From Polynucleobacter sp. es-MAR-4 (lineage in GTDB: Bacteria > Pseudomonadota > Gammaproteobacteria > Burkholderiales > Burkholderiaceae), in the NCBI RefSeq assembly GCF_018882055.1, contig NZ_JACVPF010000001.1, forward strand, positions 186,001-250,000: a DNA stretch of 64,000 bases, in the 5' to 3' direction. Made by a program: the position numbers and the translations under genes. The notes beneath the pieces are model-generated. The model ran no database searches and was not told where the DNA came from. It was given only the letters and a program-made list of their open reading frames with translations. Below, one piece after another: positions 17,411 to 27,715 of the stretch (position 1 is the first letter of the stretch; each line of letters opens with the position of its first letter).

Positions 17411-20269
17411 ATGATGCAGGATCAAAGAGATAACTCCTATCTCTTCGGCGGAAACGCCCCCTACGTAGAGGAACTCTACGAATCCTACTTGCACGATCCA
17501 GCTTCTGTAGCTGATCACTGGCGAGATTATTTTGATAATGTGAAGCAAATTCCAGCGGTCGATGGTTCATCTAGAACTGATATTGCCCATGGACCTATTG
17601 TTGCTTCCTTTGCTGAGCGCGCGAAGCAAGGTCCTATTCGTACAGTGTCCGCTGATTCAGCCGACTCTGCCATGGGTCGTAAGCGTGTAGCTGTTCAGCA
17701 GTTAATTGCTGCGTACCGTAACGTCGGTAATCGTTGGGCAGATATTGATCCCTTAAAGCGCACAGAGCGTCCGGATATTCCTGAATTAGACCCAGCCTTC
17801 TATGGCTTTGGTGACGGCGATATGGATATCGTCTTTAACACCAGCAATACATTCTTCGGCAAGAACGAAATGACCTTGCGTGATTTATTGCAGGCCTTGC
17901 GTCAAACTTACTGTGGCACTTTAGGTGCTGAGTACATGTTTATTGCCGACCAAAAGATTAAGAAATGGTGGCAGGAGAAATTAGAATCCATCCGCTCAAC
18001 TCCGCATTTCAATGTGGATCAAAAGCGCCAGATTCTCGATCGCGTTACAGCTGCCGAAGGTTTGGAGCGTTACCTCCAGGCCAAGTATGTTGGTCAAAAA
18101 CGTTTCTCTCTGGAGGGTGGTGAAAGCTTCATCGCCTGTATGGATGAGTTGATCCGTGAGGCGGGCGCTAAAGGCGTTCAAGAAATCGTTATCGGTATGG
18201 CCCACCGTGGTCGTTTGAACGTGCTTGTAAATACTTTGGGCAAGATGCCTACGGATTTATTTGCCGAGTTTGAGCACAAAGGTCCAGAGACGCTGCCTGC
18301 TGGTGACGTGAAGTACCACCAAGGTTTCTCTAGCGATATTTCTACTCCAGCTGGCCCAGTGCATCTTTCTTTGGCGTTTAACCCATCTCACTTAGAAATT
18401 GTGAATCCAGTTGTAGAGGGTTCTGCACGTGCCCGTATGGAGCGTCGTGGCGATTTGCTGGGTGAGCAGGTAATGCCGGTATTAGTCCACGGTGATGCTG
18501 CGATTGCCGGTCAAGGCGTAATGCAAGAGACCCTAGCGATGGCGGAAGTTCGTGGCTACTCTACTGGCGGCACGATTCACATTGTGATCAATAACCAAAT
18601 TGGTTTTACTACATCTGATCCACGCGATTTGCGTTCTAGTTTGTATTGCACCGACATCATGAAGGTGATTGATGCGCCGGTATTGCATGTGAACGGCGAT
18701 GATCCTGAGGCTGTAGTGTTGGCAACCAAGTTAGCGGTTGAGTTCCGCAGTCAGTTCCATAAAGACGTTGCAATTGATATTGTTTGCTTCAGAAAACTAG
18801 GTCATAACGAGCAAGATACCCCTGCAATGACCCAGCCATTGATGTACAAAATCATTGCCGCTCATCCTGGTACACGTAAACATTATGCCGATAAGTTAGA
18901 GGCTCAAGGTGTGTTGCCTGCTGGTACTGGTGATTTGATGGTTAAAGAGTATCGCGCTGCAATGGACGCGGGCAAGCAAACTTCTGATCCCGTATTGAGC
19001 AACTTCAAAGGTAAGTTCGCTGTTGATTGGTCACCATTCTTAAATAAGAAGTGGACTGACGAAGCGGATACAGCTATTCCATTAACCGAGTGGAAGCGTT
19101 TAGCTGAAAAAATTTCTACTATCCCTGAAGACTTCAAGGCGCACCCATTGGTGGCTAAGGTTTATAACGACCGTGCAGCTATGGGTCGTGGCGAGACAAA
19201 TATCGACTGGGGTATGGGTGAGCACATGGCTTTCGCATCCCTGGTGGCAAGTGGTTACCCAGTTCGCCTGTCTGGTGAGGATAGCGGTCGTGGAACCTTT
19301 ACCCATCGTCACGCTGTACTGCATAACCAGAATCGTGAAAAGTGGGATACCGGTACTTATATTGCGCTTCAGCACGTTGCGAAGGATCAAGCTCCATTCC
19401 TGGTGATTGACTCTATCTTGTCAGAAGAGGCTGTGCTTGGTTTTGAGTATGGCTATGCTGCAGCTGAGCCAAACACCTTGACTATTTGGGAAGCTCAGTT
19501 TGGTGACTTTGCCAATGGCGCACAAGTAGTTATTGACCAATTTATCGCTTCAGGCGAAGTGAAGTGGGGTCGCGCAAACGGCCTGGTCATGATGTTGCCT
19601 CATGGTTACGAAGGTCAAGGTCCAGAGCATTCATCTGCACGTTTAGAGCGCTTCATGCAACTATGTGCCGACACCAATATGCAAGTGATTCAGCCAACGA
19701 CTGCAGCACAGATCTTCCACGTATTGCGTCGCCAGATGATTCGTCAGTTCCGCAAACCGCTGATCTTGATGACACCAAAATCATTGTTGCGTAATAAAGA
19801 GGCTGCTTCACCATTGACCGAGTTCACTAAGGGTGGTTTCCAAACCATTCTTCCAGAGCGCGATGACAGTATCGATGGCAAGAAGGTGACTCGCTTAGTT
19901 ATGTGTTCCGGTAAGGTGTATTACGACCTAGCCAAAACACGTACCGAGAAAAAACTTGAAGATGTGGCGATTATTCGCTTGGAGCAGCTCTATCCGTTCC
20001 CACATAAAGCATTGACTGCTGAGTTGAAGAAGTATCCGAATCTGCAAGAGGTTGTGTGGTGTCAGGATGAACCGCAAAACCAAGGAGCCTGGTTCTTTGT
20101 TCAGCACAATATTTTGGAGAACATGTCTGAAGGTATGAAGTTGGGATATGCGGGTCGTCCAGCATCAGCTTCACCAGCATGTGGATATGCCCATCTCCAT
20201 CAAGAACAACAGAAGTCTCTCCTTACAGCAGCATTCGCAAAACTAAAGGGTTATGTCATTACGAAGTAA
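17411..20269 (+). CDS. sucA: 2-oxoglutarate dehydrogenase E1 component
   Basis: This thiamine-diphosphate enzyme decarboxylates 2-oxoglutarate in the TCA cycle. From the ATG at 17411 it is 952 residues. The N-terminal YLFGGNAPYVEELYESYL peptide binds E2. The core has GMAHRGRLNVL, the TPP-binding HGDAAIAGQGVMQETL region with the NNQIGFTT segment, and the C-terminal transketolase-like domain. A GTG at 17402 is in frame but falls inside the Shine-Dalgarno AAAGGTGAG. It heads sucA-sucB-lpd-zapE, and its TPP need links it to the thi genes at 51-58 kb. Confidence 0.97.
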   Translation: MMQDQRDNSYLFGGNAPYVEELYESYLHDPASVADHWRDYFDNVKQIPAVDGSSRTDIAHGPIVASFAERAKQGPIRTVSADSADSAMGRKRVAVQQLIAAYRNVGNRWADIDPLKRTERPDIPELDPAFYGFGDGDMDIVFNTSNTFFGKNEMTLRDLLQALRQTYCGTLGAEYMFIADQKIKKWWQEKLESIRSTPHFNVDQKRQILDRVTAAEGLERYLQAKYVGQKRFSLEGGESFIACMDELIREAGAKGVQEIVIGMAHRGRLNVLVNTLGKMPTDLFAEFEHKGPETLPAGDVKYHQGFSSDISTPAGPVHLSLAFNPSHLEIVNPVVEGSARARMERRGDLLGEQVMPVLVHGDAAIAGQGVMQETLAMAEVRGYSTGGTIHIVINNQIGFTTSDPRDLRSSLYCTDIMKVIDAPVLHVNGDDPEAVVLATKLAVEFRSQFHKDVAIDIVCFRKLGHNEQDTPAMTQPLMYKIIAAHPGTRKHYADKLEAQGVLPAGTGDLMVKEYRAAMDAGKQTSDPVLSNFKGKFAVDWSPFLNKKWTDEADTAIPLTEWKRLAEKISTIPEDFKAHPLVAKVYNDRAAMGRGETNIDWGMGEHMAFASLVASGYPVRLSGEDSGRGTFTHRHAVLHNQNREKWDTGTYIALQHVAKDQAPFLVIDSILSEEAVLGFEYGYAAAEPNTLTIWEAQFGDFANGAQVVIDQFIASGEVKWGRANGLVMMLPHGYEGQGPEHSSARLERFMQLCADTNMQVIQPTTAAQIFHVLRRQMIRQFRKPLILMTPKSLLRNKEAASPLTEFTKGGFQTILPERDDSIDGKKVTRLVMCSGKVYYDLAKTRTEKKLEDVAIIRLEQLYPFPHKALTAELKKYPNLQEVVWCQDEPQNQGAWFFVQHNILENMSEGMKLGYAGRPASASPACGYAHLHQEQQKSLLTAAFAKLKGYVITK

Positions 20270-20312
20270 TCGTAGACGTCACTCAATATACAAACACTAA
20301 ATAGGATTAATC

Positions 20313-21524
20313 ATGGCTATTTTTGAAGTTAAAGTTCCCCAACTCTCCGAGTCAGTAGCAGAAGCTACTTTGTTGCAATGGAAAAAGAAAGTCGGCGATG
20401 CAGTCGGTCAAGACGAGATATTGATTGAAATTGAAACTGACAAAGTGGTGTTAGAAGTGCCAGCCCCATCTGCTGGCGTACTTACAGAGATCGTAGTTGC
20501 TGACGGCGGCACTGTTGTTGCTGAGCAGTTGATTGCAAAGATTGATAGCACTGCTGTTGCTTCTGCTGCCCCTGCGGCTGCAGCTGCACCGGCACCCGTA
20601 GCAGCTCCTGTGGCCGCTCCAGCTAAAGCTGCTCCTGCAGCAAAATCATCTGGCGCTGCTGCTGCACCTTCAGCTGCAAAAATCCTCGCAGAGAAAAATA
20701 TCGATGCTGGTCAAGTTGCTGGTTCTGGACGTGATGGCCGTATTACTAAAGGCGATGCATTAAATGCTTCTGTCGGCGGTGCAAAATCTGCTGCTTTGCC
20801 AAGCGCGCCGATCCCAATGGGAGATCGTCCAGAAGAACGTGTGCCAATGAGCCGCTTGCGTGCTCGTATTGCTGAGCGTTTGCTTGAGTCCCAAGCAAAC
20901 AATGCCATCTTGACTACTTTCAATGAAGTCAACATGGCTCCAGTCATTGCGATGCGTAATAAGTACAAAGATCAGTTTGAAAAAGTCCATGGTGTGAAAT
21001 TAGGCTTCATGTCTTTCTTTGTTAAAGCTGCTACTCATGCTTTGAAGAAATTCCCATTGTTAAATGCATCCGTTGATGGCAATGACATCGTGTACCACGG
21101 CTACTTTGATATTGGTATTGCGGTAAGTTCACCACGCGGCTTGGTAGTTCCAATTCTGCGTGACGTTGATCAAATGAACTTGGCTGATATTGAGAAGAAG
21201 ATTGCTGAGTTTGGTGTTAAGGCGCGCGAAGGTAAGTTGTCTTTAGAAGACTTAACTGGCGGTACATTCTCCATCTCTAACGGTGGCGTATTTGGCTCTA
21301 TGCTTTCTACTCCAATTATTAATCCTCCACAGTCTGCAATCTTGGGTATTCATGCAACTAAAGAGCGTGCAGTGGTTGAGAATGGTCAAATCGTGATTCG
21401 TCCAATTAACTACTTAGCATTGTCTTATGACCATCGCATCATTGACGGTCGTGAAGCAGTTCTTGGCTTGGTTGCCATGAAGGATGCCTTGGAAGATCCT
21501 TCACGTCTCCTCCTTGATTTGTAA
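20313..21524 (+). CDS. sucB: 2-oxoglutarate dehydrogenase E2 (dihydrolipoyl succinyltransferase)
   Basis: This is the core of the 2-oxoglutarate dehydrogenase complex and transfers succinyl from lipoamide to CoA. The 403 residues show one lipoyl domain with lipoylated Lys in [12 protein letters not shown] (about residue 44), a long Ala/Pro hinge (78-112), a small E1/E3-binding domain ([20 protein letters not shown]), and the catalytic domain ending [14 protein letters not shown], which carries the active-site His and Asp. It lies 43 bases after sucA. Confidence 0.97.
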   Translation: MAIFEVKVPQLSESVAEATLLQWKKKVGDAVGQDEILIEIETDKVVLEVPAPSAGVLTEIVVADGGTVVAEQLIAKIDSTAVASAAPAAAAAPAPVAAPVAAPAKAAPAAKSSGAAAAPSAAKILAEKNIDAGQVAGSGRDGRITKGDALNASVGGAKSAALPSAPIPMGDRPEERVPMSRLRARIAERLLESQANNAILTTFNEVNMAPVIAMRNKYKDQFEKVHGVKLGFMSFFVKAATHALKKFPLLNASVDGNDIVYHGYFDIGIAVSSPRGLVVPILRDVDQMNLADIEKKIAEFGVKAREGKLSLEDLTGGTFSISNGGVFGSMLSTPIINPPQSAILGIHATKERAVVENGQIVIRPINYLALSYDHRIIDGREAVLGLVAMKDALEDPSRLLLDL

Positions 21525-21535
21525 GAGGGAAGAAC

Positions 21536-22972
21536 ATGAGCCAATCATTTGACGTATTAGTAATCGGCGGTGGCCCTGGTGGCTACATCGCCGCAATTCG
21601 TGCAGCCCAGTTGGGTTTTAAAGTTGCCTGTGCTGAGTCGAACACTTATGACGATCCAAAAGGTGAGCCACGCTTAGGCGGGACTTGCTTGAACGTCGGT
21701 TGTATTCCTTCCAAAGCTTTGCTTGCCTCTTCTGAAGAGTTTGAGAAGATTAGTCATCACGTTGCTGACCACGGTATCACCGTAGGATCAGTGAAGTTAG
21801 ACTCCGGCAAGATGATCGCTCGTAAAGATGCGATTGTGACGAAGATGACTGCCGGTATTCAGTTCTTGTTCCGTAAAAATAAAATTACTTTGTTAAAAGG
21901 CCATGCGTCATTTGAAGGCAAGGGCGCCGATGGTTACCAGGTCAAGATCGACGGTAAAGACAAAGAGGTGGTTACTGCTAAAAACGTGATTATTGCTACT
22001 GGCTCTAAAGCACGTCACTTGCCGGGCATTCCTGTCGATAACGTATTGATTAGCGATAACGAAGGTGGCCTGAAGTTTGACTCCATTCCTAAGAAGCTAG
22101 GTGTAATCGGTGCTGGTGTAATTGGCTTAGAGCTGGGTTCTGTGTGGCGTCGTGTTGGTTCTGATGTGACTATTCTTGAAGCGCTCCCAACTTTCTTGGG
22201 TGCTTGCGATCAAGGGATTGCAAAAGAAGCTCACAAGATCTTCACCAAGCAAGGCCTCAAAATCAATATGGGCGTCAAGATTGGTGAAGTTAAGGCTGAC
22301 AAAAAAGGTGTTGTTGTTAATTACACCGATAGCGAAGGTAAGGCTCAAAAATTAGAGTGCGACCGTTTAATCGTTTCTGTTGGTCGCGTTCCGAACACTG
22401 AAAAATTAGGCCTTGATAAGATTGGTCTCAAAGTGGATGAGCGTGGCTTCATTCCAATTGATGATCACACTTGTGCAACAGCTGCGCCTGGCGTTTATGC
22501 CGTGGGTGACGTAGTACGTGGACCGATGTTGGCCCATAAAGCGGAAGATGAAGGCGTGCTAGTTGCTGAAACTATTGCTGGTCAAAAACCACATATCGAC
22601 TACAACTGCATCCCTTGGGTAATTTATACCGATCCTGAAATTGCATGGGTTGGTAAAACTGAAGAGCAGCTCAAGCAGGCTGGCATTGCTTATAAGGCTG
22701 GTCAGTTCCCATTTGCAGCTAACGGTCGCGCACTAGGTATGGATCGTGCCGATGGATTTGTCAAAGTGTTAGCCGATGAAAAAACTGATGAAATCCTGGG
22801 TGTTCATATCATTGGGCCAAATGCTTCCGACTTAATTGCTGAAGCAGCCGTAGCAATGGAATTCAAAGCAGCAGCAGAAGATATTGCTCGTATCTGTCAT
22901 CCACATCCAAGTCTATCGGAAGTGGTTCGCGAAGCAGCATTGGCGACGGATAAACGCGCATTAAACATGTAA
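21536..22972 (+). CDS. lpdA: Dihydrolipoyl dehydrogenase (E3)
   Basis: This FAD enzyme reoxidises dihydrolipoamide with NAD+. The 478 residues include the N-terminal FAD motif GGGPGGYIAAIRAA, the redox disulfide in GGTCLNVGCIPSKALL (about residues 49-64), the NAD-binding GAGVIGLELGSVW, and the C-terminal active-site HPHPSLSE. It begins 11 bases after sucB and ends exactly where zapE begins. Confidence 0.97.
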   Translation: MSQSFDVLVIGGGPGGYIAAIRAAQLGFKVACAESNTYDDPKGEPRLGGTCLNVGCIPSKALLASSEEFEKISHHVADHGITVGSVKLDSGKMIARKDAIVTKMTAGIQFLFRKNKITLLKGHASFEGKGADGYQVKIDGKDKEVVTAKNVIIATGSKARHLPGIPVDNVLISDNEGGLKFDSIPKKLGVIGAGVIGLELGSVWRRVGSDVTILEALPTFLGACDQGIAKEAHKIFTKQGLKINMGVKIGEVKADKKGVVVNYTDSEGKAQKLECDRLIVSVGRVPNTEKLGLDKIGLKVDERGFIPIDDHTCATAAPGVYAVGDVVRGPMLAHKAEDEGVLVAETIAGQKPHIDYNCIPWVIYTDPEIAWVGKTEEQLKQAGIAYKAGQFPFAANGRALGMDRADGFVKVLADEKTDEILGVHIIGPNASDLIAEAAVAMEFKAAAEDIARICHPHPSLSEVVREAALATDKRALNM

Positions 22973-24076
22973 TTGAAAGCGTTAGAGTATTACCATCAAG
23001 AGTTAAAGGCGCGCGGGTATCAAAGTGATCCCGCGCAGCTTGCTGCCATTGAGCGCTTACAGCGCTGTGAAGACGAGTGGATTGCTTATAAAGAAATCCG
23101 CAGTAATGGCTTAAAAAAGAAACTTTTCAAACCAAAGCTACCCCGTGGTGTTTATTTATGGGGTGGGGTAGGTCGCGGCAAATCTTTTTTGATGGACTGT
23201 TTCTTTGCAGCATCGCCACTAGAAAAAAAGATTCGTATTCATTTTCATGAGTTCATGCGAGAGGTGCATCGCGAGCTTCATGAGCTCTCTGGTATGGCCG
23301 ATCCACTGGATGAGCTTTCCAAAAGAATCGCCAAACGGTATCGACTCATTTGTTTTGATGAGTTCCATATCAATGACATTGCAGATGCGATGATTCTGTA
23401 TCGCTTGCTGAGCGCGCTCTTCGAAGATCGTGTCCAGTTTGTGATGACTTCAAATTATCAGCCAAGTCAGCTTTATCCTAATGGCTTGCATCGCGATCGT
23501 TTATTGCCGGCAATCAAATTGTTAGAAGAGCAGCTTGATGTTTTGAACGTTGATGCTGGTAATGACTATCGCCGAGTGCAGATGGCTCAAGTTGAGGCGT
23601 ACCTTACGCCAGTGAATGCAGAAACTCATGCTGTGTTGATGCAAATGTTTCAAACCTTAATTGGCAATCAGAAGGAAACAGTTCGCCCTGTATTACGTAT
23701 TGAGTCTCGTGAGTTGAGACCTTTGCATATGGCCGAAGGGGTGGTGTGGTTTGACTTCCAAACGCTATGCTGTGGCCCAAGGTCGCAAAACGACTATTTG
23801 GAGATTGCCAAGCAGTTTCATACGGTGATTTTGTCTGGCGTGCCTTACATGCCGCCTAGAATGACCAATGAAGCCCGTCGCTTTATTTGGTTAATTGATG
23901 TCTTGTACGACCATAAAATCAAGCTAATCATCTCTGCAGAGGTCCCAGCAGTCGATTTGTACACAGAAGGTCAAATTACCAGCGAGTTCTCTAGAACCGT
24001 TTCTCGCTTGATCGAAATGCAGTCTCGTGATTACCTGGATGCGCCTCGCCGGGTAATTGACACCAGCTTGACCTAA
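22973..24076 (+). CDS. zapE: Cell division protein ZapE / AFG1-family ATPase
   Basis: An AFG1-like P-loop ATPase. In E. coli ZapE associates with the division ring, and mitochondrial AFG1 has proteostasis roles. The 367 residues contain Walker A GGVGRGKSFLMD near 65, Walker B LICFDEFHI, and the TSNYQPSQLYPNGLHRD sensor region. The start is a TTG directly after the lpdA stop. No in-frame ATG precedes the conserved N-terminus YYHQELKARGY, so a TTG start coupled to lpdA is the best reading. Its place at the end of the odh operon is common in betaproteobacteria. Confidence 0.93.
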   Translation: MKALEYYHQELKARGYQSDPAQLAAIERLQRCEDEWIAYKEIRSNGLKKKLFKPKLPRGVYLWGGVGRGKSFLMDCFFAASPLEKKIRIHFHEFMREVHRELHELSGMADPLDELSKRIAKRYRLICFDEFHINDIADAMILYRLLSALFEDRVQFVMTSNYQPSQLYPNGLHRDRLLPAIKLLEEQLDVLNVDAGNDYRRVQMAQVEAYLTPVNAETHAVLMQMFQTLIGNQKETVRPVLRIESRELRPLHMAEGVVWFDFQTLCCGPRSQNDYLEIAKQFHTVILSGVPYMPPRMTNEARRFIWLIDVLYDHKIKLIISAEVPAVDLYTEGQITSEFSRTVSRLIEMQSRDYLDAPRRVIDTSLT

Positions 24077-24085
24077 AATAAGGTC

Positions 24086-24934
24086 ATGACCAGTAATTCC
24101 AGCCTAAACGCAGACTTACATTGCCATTCCGTTATTTCCGATGGAACCTTAACGCCTGAGCAGTTGGCTGAACGCGCCTATGCAAATGGCGTTCGTTTAT
24201 GGGCTTTAACTGATCACGATGAATTGGGTGGCCAGGAGAGGGCGCAAGTTGCTGCAAGTTCGCTTGGAATGGACTACCTTCCTGGCGTTGAGATTTCAGT
24301 AACCTGGATGGGTCAAACCATTCATATTGTTGGCTTAGGAATTGATGCTGCTCATGCAGGAATTTTGGAGGGCTTGCGACTGACTCGCGAGGGTCGCGGT
24401 AATCGCGCTAAGCAGATGGCCGAACAGTTATTAAAGGCGGGCATACCAGGCGCTTATGAAGGCGCACTGCAGTTTGCCGGCAATCAAGAGCTTATTTCTC
24501 GCACGCATTTCGCACGCTTTCTGGTTGAGCAGGGCGTATGTCGCGATACCGATCAAGTCTTTAAAAACTATTTAGTAGAAGATAAGCCGGGCTATGTTCC
24601 TCACCTCTGGGCAACGTTGGATGATGCGGTTGCGTGGATCAAGGGTGCCGGTGGTGCCGCGGTGATTGCACACCCGGGGCGTTACAAGCTCAGCGCCATG
24701 CAGATGGATGAGCTCTATAAGCACTTCAAAGAAATCGGCGGCATGGCGATTGAGGTGATTACTGGCAGCCATAGCCCAAATCAATATCAAACCTATGGCA
24801 AGATTGCCCAGCATTATGGATTTTTAGCCTCCAGAGGTTCTGATTTTCATGATCCAGAAGAGAGTTACATTGATCTTGGTACGTTGCCGCATTTGCCGGA
24901 TCATTTAACCCCCGTATGGTCACTATTTCACTAA
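24086..24934 (+). CDS. PHP-domain phosphatase/exonuclease (RNase AM/YciV type)
   Basis: A 282-residue PHP-fold metal hydrolase. Metal-binding motifs are DLHCHSVISDGTLTPEQL near the N-terminus, ALTDHDELGG, HPGRYK, and the C-terminal GSDFHDP. Relatives of this type remove phosphate from 3',5'-nucleoside bisphosphates or digest RNA 5' to 3'. Which activity applies is inferred from the family. It starts 9 bases after zapE and precedes trpS, a frequent order in this lineage. Confidence 0.88.
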   Translation: MTSNSSLNADLHCHSVISDGTLTPEQLAERAYANGVRLWALTDHDELGGQERAQVAASSLGMDYLPGVEISVTWMGQTIHIVGLGIDAAHAGILEGLRLTREGRGNRAKQMAEQLLKAGIPGAYEGALQFAGNQELISRTHFARFLVEQGVCRDTDQVFKNYLVEDKPGYVPHLWATLDDAVAWIKGAGGAAVIAHPGRYKLSAMQMDELYKHFKEIGGMAIEVITGSHSPNQYQTYGKIAQHYGFLASRGSDFHDPEESYIDLGTLPHLPDHLTPVWSLFH

Positions 24935-24990
24935 TCGTTTCTCCTATTTGCTTAACTAGTTTTATTTACCTTTAAAGAATAAAGATCAAG

Positions 24991-26193
24991 ATGTTTGCAG
25001 AACGCGTTCTCTCTGGCATGCGACCAACTGGTAGCTTGCACCTCGGCCACTACCATGGCGTTTTAAAGAATTGGGTTCGCTTGCAGTCCGAGTATCCCTG
25101 CTACTTTTTTGTAGCAGACTGGCATGCTTTAACGACTCATTATGAAACCCCGGATGTTATTGAGCAGTCCGTCTGGGATATGGTGATTGACTGGTTGGCT
25201 TGTGGTGTTGATCCAAACCAAGCCACCTTATTTATTCAGAGTAAGGTGCCTGAGCATGCAGAGCTTTTCTTATTGCTATCCATGGGCACACCTTTAGGTT
25301 GGTTGGAGCGTGTTCCAACCTATAAAGATCAGATCGAAAAACTCAAAGAAAAAGATTTGCAGACCTACGGTTTCTTGGGCTATCCCTTGTTACAGGCTGC
25401 CGATATATTGATGTATCGCGCACAATTTGTTCCGGTGGGTGAAGATCAGGTACCTCACGTGGAGATGACGCGTGAAGTAGCGCGTCGCTTTAATTACCTT
25501 TATGGTCGTGAACCTGGCTTTGAAGAGAAAGCACTTGAGGCGGTTAAAAAATTAGGTAGTAAGCGCGCGAAGATGTACGCTGAATTGCGTGTAGCTTTTC
25601 AGGAGCGAGGTGATGATGAGGCGCTAGAGGAAGCCAAGGCTTTGCTGCAAGAGGCGCAAAGCCTCTCAATGGCCGATCGCGAAAGATTGTTTGGTTTCCT
25701 AGAAGGTGCTCGCAAAATTATTCTTCCAGAGCCACAAGCTTTGCTGACAACTGCATCACGTATGCCTGGTATTGATGGTCAGAAGATGTCTAAATCCTAT
25801 GGCAATACGATTAGTATTCGTGAAAAACCTGAAGAAGTGATTCGTTCGATCCGTACGATGCCAACGGATCCGGCGCGAGTGCGTAGAACTGATCCAGGTG
25901 ATCCTGCGCGTTGTCCTGTATGGCAGTTACATACCGTGTATTCAAATGAAGAGACCAAGTCTTGGGTTCAAAAAGAATGTCAGTCAGCAGGCATAGGTTG
26001 CTTAGAGTGTAAGCAGCCTGTGATCGACGCTATTCTTGCAGAGCAGCAGCCAATGTTCGAGCGGGCCCAAAAGTATCTAGACGACCCCAGCTTATTGCGC
26101 TCCATCATTGCGGACGGCTCTGATAAAGCCCGTAAAGTGGCTCAAGAAACCATGCGTGAGGTCCGCGAGTCTATGGGCTTGGCGTACGACTGA
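24991..26193 (+). CDS. trpS: Tryptophanyl-tRNA synthetase
   Basis: A class I synthetase charging tRNA-Trp. The HIGH-like motif is HLGHYHG near residue 17, and KMSKS is in GQKMSKSYGN near residue 268. At 400 residues it is longer than E. coli TrpS (334). The extra length is a charged helical insert at about 190-255, rich in Glu/Lys/Ala, between the nucleotide-binding halves. I regard the insert as a lineage feature. Upstream is a 56-base AT-rich spacer. Confidence 0.95.
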   Translation: MFAERVLSGMRPTGSLHLGHYHGVLKNWVRLQSEYPCYFFVADWHALTTHYETPDVIEQSVWDMVIDWLACGVDPNQATLFIQSKVPEHAELFLLLSMGTPLGWLERVPTYKDQIEKLKEKDLQTYGFLGYPLLQAADILMYRAQFVPVGEDQVPHVEMTREVARRFNYLYGREPGFEEKALEAVKKLGSKRAKMYAELRVAFQERGDDEALEEAKALLQEAQSLSMADRERLFGFLEGARKIILPEPQALLTTASRMPGIDGQKMSKSYGNTISIREKPEEVIRSIRTMPTDPARVRRTDPGDPARCPVWQLHTVYSNEETKSWVQKECQSAGIGCLECKQPVIDAILAEQQPMFERAQKYLDDPSLLRSIIADGSDKARKVAQETMREVRESMGLAYD

Positions 26194-26202
26194 GGCCTGA
26201 GC

Positions 26203-26766
26203 TTGATTGCAAGTCATGATGTGATTGCCGATGCCTCACCTTGGGTTAGGCGTTTTGCACCCGCTATTTCACCAGATGGAATGGTCTTGGATTTGGCCTG
26301 TGGTGCTGGCAGGCACACTGCCTTACTGAAATCGCTTGGTCTTACTGTATTGGCTGTTGATCGCGATATTTCAGCAATGAATTCATTGCAAGGTGCTACG
26401 GTTCAGGCCCAGGAGTTGGAGCTCGAAGGTTCTGATTGGCCTTTGCTAGGCAGGCAATTTTCTGGAATTGTGGTGACTAATTACCTATATCGCCCATTTT
26501 TGGATGAATTGCCCAAAATGCTAGGAGAGGGCGGAGTGCTCATCTACGAAACCTTTGCTGATGGGAATGCCCAATTTGGCAAACCCTCAAACCCCAATTT
26601 CTTGCTAAAGCCAGGGGAATTGCTTGCTTTGGCAGCGCGTTCTGGCCTGAAAGTGATTGCCTATGAGGATATTTACCTTGATCACCCTAAACCAGCTGTA
26701 GTTCAGCGGATTTGTGCCGTAAAAGGGCATTTAAAAGGGTGCATTCCGTTACAATTTGCTAGTTAA
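26203..26766 (+). CDS. SAM-dependent class I methyltransferase
   Basis: A 187-residue Rossmann-fold methyltransferase. Motif I is [13 protein letters not shown] at residues 27-39, followed by the acidic end of strand 2 ([11 protein letters not shown]). The closest type is the tellurite-resistance/TehB-like short methyltransferases, but the substrate is unknown. The start is a TTG at 26203, nine bases after trpS, because the next ATG (26281) lies inside motif I. dapA follows immediately. Confidence 0.82.
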   Translation: MIASHDVIADASPWVRRFAPAISPDGMVLDLACGAGRHTALLKSLGLTVLAVDRDISAMNSLQGATVQAQELELEGSDWPLLGRQFSGIVVTNYLYRPFLDELPKMLGEGGVLIYETFADGNAQFGKPSNPNFLLKPGELLALAARSGLKVIAYEDIYLDHPKPAVVQRICAVKGHLKGCIPLQFAS

Positions 26767-26791
26767 CATTCAGATAATTCAGACGCATTCA

Positions 26792-27715
26792 GTGACTAAT
26801 ACAACACAATCTAAAGTCAGTAAAAAGCCTATCGCTGGCAGTATGCCCGCCATCGTGACGCCGATGTTGGATGATGGAAGTTTGGACTTTCCGGCTTTAC
26901 GCTCCTTATTAGATTGGCATGTTGCAGAAGGTTCTGATGGCATTGTCATTGTTGGCACGAGCGGTGAATCTCCTACGGTTTCCGTTGAAGAGCATTGCGA
27001 GTTGATAAAAGTCACTGTTGATCATATTGCTGGACGTATTCCAGTTATCGCAGGTACAGGCGGTAATTCAACTACGGAAGCAATTGAGCTAACCCAGTTT
27101 GCGAAATCTGTTGGAGCTGATGCCAGTCTCCAAGTAGTACCTTATTACAACAAACCAACTCAAGAGGGCATGTACGCCCACTTTAAGAAAATTGCAGAGT
27201 CAGTCGATCTGCCTGTCATTCTTTATAACGTTCCAGGTAGAACGGTTGCGGACCTTGCTGGCGAAACTACAGTTCGCCTTGCTGCAGTCCCTGGAATTAT
27301 TGGTATTAAAGATGCGACCGGTAGCATTGAGCGCGGCACTTTGTTATTGGCTGATCTTAAGCGTGCGGGACATGAAGATTTTTCTGTATTTTCTGGTGAT
27401 GATCTGAGCGCGGCAATGCTGATGCTCATGGGTGGTAAAGGCAATATTTCCGTTACCGCTAATATCGCACCACGTTTGATGCACGAGTTGTGTCAGGCAG
27501 CAATGTCGGATGACGTTGTTAAGATGCGCGCAATTCAATATCAATTACTGGCTGTTCATAAGGCCATGTTTACTGAGGCAAATCCGATTCCTGTGAAATG
27601 GGCCCTACATGAAATGGGTAAAGTCACCGCCGGAATTCGTTTACCTTTAACCCCTTTAAGTGTTGCTTTGCGTGAACCTTTGAAGACTGCTATGAAACAG
27701 GCTGGCTTACTATGA
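26792..27715 (+). CDS. dapA: 4-hydroxy-tetrahydrodipicolinate synthase
   Basis: This enzyme condenses pyruvate with aspartate semialdehyde, the first committed step to diaminopimelate and lysine. Family motifs are [31 protein letters not shown], and the Schiff-base lysine in [10 protein letters not shown] (about residue 173). A GTG at 26792 is preferred. It gives 307 residues with a short N-terminus before [10 protein letters not shown], whereas the longer reading from 26756 overlaps the methyltransferase. The gene overlaps bamC through ATGA. lysC, the step before in the pathway, is at 40.3 kb. Confidence 0.95.
   Translation: MTNTTQSKVSKKPIAGSMPAIVTPMLDDGSLDFPALRSLLDWHVAEGSDGIVIVGTSGESPTVSVEEHCELIKVTVDHIAGRIPVIAGTGGNSTTEAIELTQFAKSVGADASLQVVPYYNKPTQEGMYAHFKKIAESVDLPVILYNVPGRTVADLAGETTVRLAAVPGIIGIKDATGSIERGTLLLADLKRAGHEDFSVFSGDDLSAAMLMLMGGKGNISVTANIAPRLMHELCQAAMSDDVVKMRAIQYQLLAVHKAMFTEANPIPVKWALHEMGKVTAGIRLPLTPLSVALREPLKTAMKQAGLL

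Noticed and set aside
26756..26791. Upstream extension of dapA
   Set aside because: It overlaps the methyltransferase end and is not conserved. GTG at 26792 leaves a normal N-terminus.
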